Of a DNA stretch of 64,000 nt, positions 56,665-64,000 are shown one piece after another. The notes beneath the pieces were generated by a model that was not told where the DNA came from, did no database searches, and worked only from the letters and a program-made list of their open reading frames with translations. Source of the DNA: Unio delphinus (Eukaryota > Mollusca > Bivalvia > Unionida > Unionidae); the NCBI GenBank assembly GCA_029339505.1, contig JAQISU010000155.1:19651001-19715000 (forward strand). The letters run 5' to 3'. The position numbers were made by a program, and so were the translations under genes. Positions within the stretch are counted from its first letter, which is position 1. Each line of letters begins with the position of its first letter.

Positions 56665-57257
56665 GCAATCAGGCAGATGTTCTTAAGTGAAGGTGGTAAC
56701 TACACAGGTTTCAAGTACTTGTAGTTATATTGTAGACAGCCATCGACTTGTCCGGCCTCAGGATTGGCTGCATAGAAATGGTGGTAACAAATAACTGTCT
56801 GGTTTCCTGACTATTTGCTCCAGTGATGCCATCAACCTTTCAACACATTCAGAAATTTGTAAATAATGTAGTACTAAATGTTAAAATGGTATTCATTTTA
56901 ACAAACATAAATAGTATTTGACTGAATAATTATTTGTCACATTATATGACTTTGAATATGTGCTAGAAAAATAAATCTGCACCGACTTTATTTTGATTAC
57001 AATCCAGGACTTTGTTTTGATTAATATAAAATAAATCAAGCTGCTTTGCCATCATTTTGAGCGTATGCGATCAGGTGGAACTTCCCAAGTGAAAGTGTTA
57101 GCTACACTCATTACAAGGACTTGTAGTTTGCGTGCAAATGGGATGTGTAAGACTGGAAACATACTTAATTCTAGAGGCCGTGAAAAACAATATAAGAATT
57201 TGATTGCACCATCAAATCAGTAACAGGTTCATACATGCTGAAGTTATGCAATTTACA

Positions 57258-57505
57258 ATACCCTTTTCCAGAGGTATTTGAGTTGAAGCTTGAATCCATA
57301 CGGTCACTCTCATCTGGTTTGTAGCTTGAATCATCGGACTCCCTTATCATGGAACACTCATCTTCAATATCATGAGTATCAGTCTCAGGGTCTGTTTCCG
57401 GTTCATCAAAACGGTCTATTTTTTCTCCATTTCACTCTTTGCGGATGTCTAAAGAAAACTGAATGCCTTTGCTCATTTTCTGCACATGGACATTTACCTG
57501 AAAAC
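57258..57505 (-). pseudogene. Acidic exon of a THAP-type transposon protein, one stop
   Basis: On the minus strand an acceptor (ATATTTCACAG, ending near 57506) precedes a frame reading GFQVNVHVQKMSKGIQFSLD, one TGA, then DRFDEPETDPETDTHDIEDE and SDDSSYKPDESDRMDSS. A donor-like GT follows near 57255. A strongly acidic stretch after a THAP exon is typical of THAP-containing transposon proteins in invertebrates. No transposase catalytic exon was recognised downstream. The in-frame stop argues that it is dead. Confidence 0.42.
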
Positions 57506-58394
57506 CTGTGAAATATCATACATGTGCATTCTGATTATCATGGTTTTCACACAGTTGAGTAACTCATGAATATTATATGCTTATCAATAACAGTGTAATA
57601 TTGCTCAGTAACAAAAAGTGGACAAGTGTATGGTATACGGAGACAATTGCTTACATTATCATACTGAACTTAGTTAATCTATTGTTGCATGTATCATTTG
57701 CTTGTTGACTTTTAATGGTGAGATTATAACAATGAGTTATACGTGTATTATTATTATTACGAAATCAATTTGTTTTCCTCTCACTAATGATTGACTTCTC
57801 TTGGATCTCTTGAGTATCTTGTCAGTCTGACATTCAACGGGAAGAATACTGCATGATGGTTCCTTAGTCTATGAAACAAAAGCAATACATGAAAAAATAT
57901 ATTTGGCAAATTCTAATAAATACCTTTGCATTAGATTAATCGCTACAGCTTTTGTGGTCATCCTTTAAGTTTTATGCATGTTTGAACAAAGACAAATGCA
58001 TCAAACCTCTTTAGTTATTTAGAGAAACTATAATTGGTCATAATGTTTGACATATAACCAACACATTGTATAGTTATCTTACAATAAATACTTACATATC
58101 TTTATTGATTTATTAATAAGCTATCATATATGAGGTCATATGAAATCATATTAAGCTATACCAATCATTTAAACACAGGAAATGCATGGAAAGATTGCTA
58201 TGACATCAATATGCACACCATGATATGTCGCACCATCTACTGTTGACTGTGTGATTGGTGTAGTTTGGGTTTTATCTTGTACATTGATAAAAAAAAAATA
58301 GATAAAAGTAAATCAAGCAGCATTAAAAGTTTACATCATAAACAATATTAAAGCATAATTCTTCTTATATTACCTTGTATGATTCTGTAATAAT

Positions 58395-58398
<4 letters not shown>

Positions 58399-58446
<48 letters not shown>
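58399..58446 (+). repeat. (AAT)n microsatellite
   Basis: About 16 AAT repeats inside the putative intron between the THAP and acidic exons. Confidence 0.95.
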
Positions 58447-59016
58447 TACTTATCACATCGAACAAACAATTATATTACATCTGCAATCAATGGGTTGTGG
58501 GTGTGAATCAGACCTAAAGCGAGATCCATTGGCATAAAAATGTATACTAAGCAAGGGAGGTAATATACTCCCAGATCCTCAGAACTAATTAGTCCGTACA
58601 ATTAAATACAATCAATACACCAACTATTCACACCATTTAAGTATGAGATGAACACTTGTGATATAACACTATTATTATTGTTGTTGAAAACAGCAACAGA
58701 CAACAGGAAAGAGACTACAGCATCCACAATAATTTTTTCTAGGCTGAGGCCCAAAAAATGCAGGGGGGTAATTTTTGTATATATATAAATCTTGGATTTA
58801 GACTTTGCACCATTGCACACACGCACACACACATGTTGATAAAGCTTATTTCATAATTTTGGGGGTAAGGGTGGACCTACCTAAACACCCCCACCCCCAC
58901 CCCCCCCGAGACCGCGCTCTCGCATTAATCGCTCGCAAGCTAGGTATATTTGTGGCAAGAGTGTAGGATTGATAATCAATAATATCACATGCTAAAATCA
59001 ATAAACATTTATTTAC

Positions 59017-59330
59017 CTTTGCTCGCTCTCACTTTTGAAAAGCTCCTCTCGGTCTACGTGTTGTTAGGCCTGCCGTAGCCCTTGATTTATGTTGATCTGG
59101 TTTGCATGCACTCCGTGTTATATTGTGAGAAAACAGACATGGAACTGCATTTGGCATGAGTCTAATGGTCTTAATCCAAAATGACCGTTTCAGTTTAGAG
59201 GTGGGATCGAAATCGTCTTCTCTAAGTGGTCACTACAGACAACGTGACTATCTCGCCTGACACTGTAGTCGGCTAAGTCCAATCTTTTCTTGTCGTACGT
59301 ATCTGCTTAATCCATTGTTTCCTTGAAACT
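59017..59330 (-). pseudogene. THAP zinc-finger domain exon, frameshifted
   Basis: Minus-strand pieces in order: QWIKQIRTTRKDWT (about 59315-59275), DSHVVCSDHL (about 59250-59222), EDDFDPTSKLKRSFW and RLMPNAVPCLFSHN (about 59225-59140). The WI..I.R.DW, VCSDH and AVP.LF elements are the C-terminal half of the C2CH THAP domain. Frameshifts separate the pieces. The frame then continues basic (TTRRPRGAFQK) towards a donor-like GTAAAT near 59017. THAP domains bind DNA and occur in P-element and Kolobok-type transposases and host genes. With the acidic exon at 57258 this looks like a decayed transposon gene. Confidence 0.58.
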
Positions 59331-59339
59331 AGGTAAAGC

Positions 59340-62300
59340 TTGGAAAGTTAGGTAAATTATCAGAGGCACCTTGCAGTTTTTAAATAACAAAGTCTTGTTA
59401 GGGTTTGGAATGAATCTGAGATAAACGAGATTATCAAGGGCAAGCCATTCATCAGAGACACATATCCTCTTAGCAAATATATTTTTATTAGCAACACAGC
59501 CTGTCTAGAGTTATTTCATAAATCGGGCTGCTGTATACACTGTGATTAACACTGGTTGTATTAATCAAATTGACCCCACCGTCAAGAAATTTAAATTCCT
59601 CACCAAATCTTAATGGGAAGTAGTGTGATAAAAGTGGCAATTGATGACGATGATGATGACGACGATGATGACTTTGTTTATGATACAAAGAGCGAAATGA
59701 AGTTTAGAAGAGTCACACATAACTAGATAATTTAATATTTAAAGCTGCATAAATCGATAATATAAAATAAAACCATACCGGTAAGGAGTGCCGCTTAATT
59801 TGTAATATATTACTAACAACATGAACGGTCTTGTGTGCCACATGCTGTTACTAATATGGGCCCCATTATTTTGCTTTAGTTTTCAATGGTTTAATTCAAG
59901 TTTTCGTATATCGTATTCTACATGAATTTTCGTAAATCTTTAAAGCGTTTTAAAATCTTTTACAGTTTTAATAAAACAATCTATATACCGATTTTAAAAT
60001 GACTTTCCGTCCCAATTTAGCAGGTTCAAAAATCGTAAACATTTCGCAAAATATTAATTTCTTTCGACGAGAAAAGCTGTGTCAATCCTTGGATTATTGA
60101 ACGTTGAACAAACTATTGTACTAATAGTATGCACGGGCCAATCACGCACAAGTGTATAGATGAGACCAATAATTCTGCATTACTTTATCGCCCAAATGAT
60201 ACTTCGTTTGAATAAGCTCAAGTAGCATTCTTTGAGAAATGCTATTTTAACGCCGTCTTGCCAGGTGAAACCCGTTCCATACGATTATTACGCTACAGAG
60301 CGACATAAAAGCAAATATGGCTTCTTACATATTCCAGACAAACCAGATGGGAATTAAGTTCAAATTAATTTGAATAATTTATCTCTCTTTGTATGTTCAA
60401 AATGTTCATATAACGGCTGAAAACCATTTAATTGTATAAATGTTGTAAAATTAAAATTGAAATCTATGTTGATCTTTGAGTGCTAGATTTATGATGATCA
60501 AGAAACAAAAATGTGTTAGTTTTTCTGGTCTGTTTCATCTGTTACAAATCCCATACTGATTAAAATCAAGATACAAAATGTGTTAGTTTTTCTGGTCTGT
60601 TTCATCTGTTACACATCCCATACTGATTAAAATCTTTCAATAAAACTTTGTAAGGATCGTGTTTGATCTTGCAAATACAAAATACGTTTTTCCTGGAAAA
60701 AATTTTGGAGTTTTAGAATTGCAAAGTTTCCAAAATGTAGGCATTACGGAATTCATTAGGTTTTGCTTCTTCTTCTATACTGCTTTGACACTAGTTTTGT
60801 AACTATATAGGCTAGATATGTGATTTGCGTGAATGATAGATGCGTAGCAGAGCTTTCCTTTTCATTTATAATTATTTGTGGATAAAGTTCTTCCAATTTT
60901 TTTTCGCAAGAATTGTATAATAGATTTTAATTTGCCATCGCTTCTTCGACCACAGTGTGCATAGGACTGGAAATTTGTAGACAAGTTATATGGTTGGTGT
61001 GTGTACACAGTGAGGTTTTCCTTTTTACTGAAACTCATTTGGGGGAATATTTTTGTGACAACCCGTATAAAGGGTGATGATGTTTGGAATTCGGTCTTGT
61101 CATCGTCGCTTCATCTCTCACATCGGATCGACGATTAGATTTTACGGTATACAAGCGACATTAAAATTATTGAGTGTGGGAAATTGACATTATCCATAGC
61201 AAAGTATAAACAATACCTACAAATAATTAAAATAAATGCTATATTGGTGACGAAATAATTTGAAATTCAAGTGATTTCCACCGCTATTGTTACTTGGTAT
61301 ATTCGGAGAATTATAACTACGTCTTTCGTGGATATTGACAAGGCTAGATAGTCATTTAAACATAATTATATGGCAAGAGAAAACTTACGTGTTATTATAC
61401 AGCTCTGAAGACTTAGGTACAAATAAATACATGTTGTATGTGTCCTCTGAGCGGTACGAGGGCATTTCAAACCTAAGTAAAAGTAAATCCATTCAGCATG
61501 TGCTCCATAAATATTCTCTCATTGCCAAATATAGGTTCAACATAAAGTATGATATAATTAGAACGACTTTAGTGACAACAGATCGATCTCGTATTTCGTA
61601 GTCCACTTCATGAAGAACTATATCCAAAAGTACCAGGTAACCCTGATAGGTGTTATATGTTGGTTTGAGTGTTATTGACCAAGATAAGACTCTTATCAAG
61701 TGGTACACATGGTATGCTTTAGCCTATCAGAAATATTTCCATTTACATTTACTTAAAATTGGATACAAAAGAACGCGGCTAACATTTTCGGAGTAATACT
61801 GAACTTCGATTGCTGTAGCAAATATAACTTACGATTAAATTCTATTATATCCAGCAACAATCTACAAAATGAAAGAATTATCCACCAAAAACTGAGCGGT
61901 TCATTTTTCCCATATTCCGTACAGAACAAACAAGTAGAACTACGATTGTGCAGATTTATAAAGATCATTTTGTTTAAACTTTCTATGTATTTCAAGCCGA
62001 AAATACAATTTCGTTAGGCCTTTACTTCGAGTTTGTAGCTGTGTTATGACCCTATGCTATTAACATATGTAACAGATAAGAAGTTAAACAATCGGCTTAG
62101 GTAAACTTCAAGAAATAATTTATTGCCTTAGAATATAAACGCTAATGCAAATGACGAGGTAAGTATTGGGATTTTATATTTAAGGTAATGCTAAATGTTT
62201 TATCACAAGTTCAAAAGTATAGAATGGATTCCAGTAGTGTTGAAAGTCTTTGAATGAGTCCTCAATTATTCGAACTTAGTGATTCAGTCCAAAATAGCCA

Positions 62301-63270
62301 ATGAGAATTTTGAAATATCAGTGAAAATTTAATTAAATAATTATGCACTGATAATAATATCATGAATAATTGTTTACGAAATATCTTCATGCACAAATGT
62401 AATTTACAAAGCGATGCGGTAGATTTCATAATGAAGACACACTAACTTAAAAATAAAGTCCCATTCTGAATTAAGATAAATATCTTGATTCCCGTTTAGA
62501 ATCATGACAAAAGATAGGTACAATAAAATTAAACTCAAAATATTATGTTGGAAACGTTAATAAGTAAAGAAAGAAGCATATTTTTGGATTTAGAAGAAAA
62601 TGTAAAACGGGTAATCTAAATACGAATCATTGCTAATTGCTAACGTTTCTTTTATTAATTTCTAATTTGAATCAGGGTATTGTGTGTAAAACGATTGGTG
62701 TATTGCCGTAAAAATATAATCAGGTAATCTCTCTCTGTGTATGCATACAAAAATAGCAGCAAAAATATATTTGTATAAGTTGAATGAGTCTTGTCCGCTT
62801 CTGATAAAATAAATCTTCTCGATACAGGCATAAATAAGTACGTATGGCATTTACCAAATTTTATTGCCGTAACTGATTGACGTAGTCACGTGAAGATCGC
62901 CTGACTTTTTTTAATATAATATGCACCTGTTGGACACATTTAATTGTCGTTCTGTTATTTATATAATTCTCATCAGTGTATGACATGCATGTTTTGCAAA
63001 CACAAATATCGTTTTTAAAGTTTAGGTCATGTACTAAACATTCTAGAACTTCTTGAGCTTAGAGGATACAACTGATACGTCTAATTGTTTATAGATCTGA
63101 ATGTAATAAACGGTTTATTATAGTTTACATCTGTGCCTAAATGTATTCAAAATAAATACAATTTTAAACCATAATTTTATCTCATTAAAATATTAATGAG
63201 GCATATTTATGAACTTAATACTCTTTGAGAGAATTCATGTAGTGTGTGTGTCTGTGTTTGTGTGTGTGTG
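59340..63270. other. Intergenic, no gene recognised
   Basis: Short frames (59488-59688, 61335-61708, 61753-61995, 62662-62850) show no domain and no splice context. A GAT/GAC-rich stretch lies at 59641-59672. A 68-bp tandem duplication lies at 60498-60632. Confidence 0.5.
60498..60632 (+). repeat. 68-bp tandem duplication (2 copies)
   Basis: ATGTGTTAGTTTTTCTGGTC starts at 60511 and again at 60579. Both copies continue to CCCATACTGATTAAAATC, with only a couple of differences. Confidence 0.92.
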
Positions 63271-63274
63271 TTTC

Positions 63275-63349
<75 letters not shown>

Positions 63350-63365
63350 AGAGAGAGAGAGAGAG

Positions 63366-63424
<59 letters not shown>
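63275..63424. repeat. Long (GA)n microsatellite
   Basis: About 150 bp of GA repeats with two AATGA interruptions, preceded by a short (TG)n run (63241-63271). The open frames across it are Leu-Ser repeats only. Confidence 0.97.
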
Positions 63425-63428
<4 letters not shown>

Positions 63429-63429
63429 G

Positions 63430-64000
63430 TTCATCTTGAATTGATTCCCGATTTAGATCTAAAGACATGGATCTAAAACTTTAACAGCCATTAAAGAGGG
63501 AATGGCGATAAAGCATGAAATAGTTGTGTCCTTTTTGAGAATTTAGTCTTACCGTGCAAACGATTGAAGTAAAACTGAAATTTGAACGCAATCAAAATTG
63601 TTTTTTTTTCGTATTGCAATGAATATCAACTATATTTTGATGTTTGACTATGAATATAGTGAAGTGATTGGATACTTTTTATGAGTGAAGTAAAATACCA
63701 CTTAGCCGTTTCCTTCAGCAAGTCAGTAAAATTAAGTATATTTTCTGCTTATAGTTAGACAATCTGTCTGTCCGTCTGATTCTCACATACCTGCACGAAC
63801 ACACACATATACACACAGTAACGGTTTTCCCATCAGGTAGACAAGGCACCTGCGGAGGCGGCTAAATTTAGACGGAAGTAGATTTTAAAGTATGAACATA
63901 TTGCTTTTTGATTTCTACAGGACACCAGGCTCAGGTAATGACCAAACGTGCATAATCATTTATAACATTAGATTGTTTTTCTTCTCAAAATAATTTAAGT
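63430..64000. other. Intergenic, no gene seen
   Basis: AT-rich sequence with short frames only. Confidence 0.5.

Larger units (their letters stand above)
53429..57230. other. Intergenic, no gene recognised
   Basis: Only short frames without domains (53815-54027, 54615-54812, 54875-55075). Microsatellites lie at 56073-56121, 56386-56448 and 56599-56662. Two diverged copies of about 65 bp (around ATCAGG...AAGTGAA...CTTGTAGTT) lie at 56665-56730 and 57067-57131. Confidence 0.5.

Noticed and set aside
58860..58925. G-quadruplex/promoter island from the C-rich run
   Set aside because: A single short C-rich run without a supporting transcript start or gene; too weak.
63207..63468. Leu-Ser repeat open frames
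   Set aside because: Translation of a (GA)n microsatellite.

Overview
This window is animal nuclear DNA from a repeat-dense, AT-rich genome. Four things point to a mollusc, most likely a bivalve: tRNA-derived SINEs with a CGTTAAA-type tail, LTR elements carrying a CCHC Gag, a spliced gene for a VWDE/integrin-beta-like type I membrane protein, and a THAP-domain remnant. This is inference; no species marker was found. There are no bacterial features. Only one host gene is well supported; most of the rest is mobile DNA in various states of decay.

Layout: 550-6914 is a giant foldback element with long inverted arms, perfect 43-bp ends and a 9-bp target duplication, filled with about 380-bp units in two opposing arrays. 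7300-8700 (minus strand) is a broken non-LTR retrotransposon. 8816-9150 is a 50-bp satellite that recurs, inverted, at 37530-38350. 10590-15674 is a decayed Ty3/gypsy-type element with Gag, protease, integrase, then RT/RNase H, a polypurine tract and a 3' LTR, interrupted by a SINE. A 4243-bp block that includes the LTR and a 50-bp minisatellite is repeated almost exactly (14330-18572 and 18573 to about 22735), with a small inverted segment at the junction.

23051-30650 is mostly non-coding, with one SINE, simple repeats and a candidate minus-strand terminal exon. 30669-38449 is the host gene: TATA box, signal peptide, ten inferred exons, an EGF module, a transmembrane helix and a short tail. 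One base appears to be missing in the EGF exon. 41020-44234 holds a second, more decayed set of gypsy-type fragments with a 3' LTR.

44261-53428 is the most interesting region. It is a 9.2-kb virus-like mobile element bounded by inverted repeats. It encodes an RG-rich protein, an HNH endonuclease, a family B DNA polymerase joined to an SF1 helicase and followed by a second HNH-like module, a retroviral-type integrase, and a zinc-ribbon/phospholipase A2-like protein. All the large genes are broken by frameshifts or stops, so it is a fossil. The gene set resembles Polinton/Maverick and adintovirus-type elements but does not match the standard set. 53429-64000 is non-coding apart from a THAP-transposon remnant (57258-59330, minus) and microsatellites.
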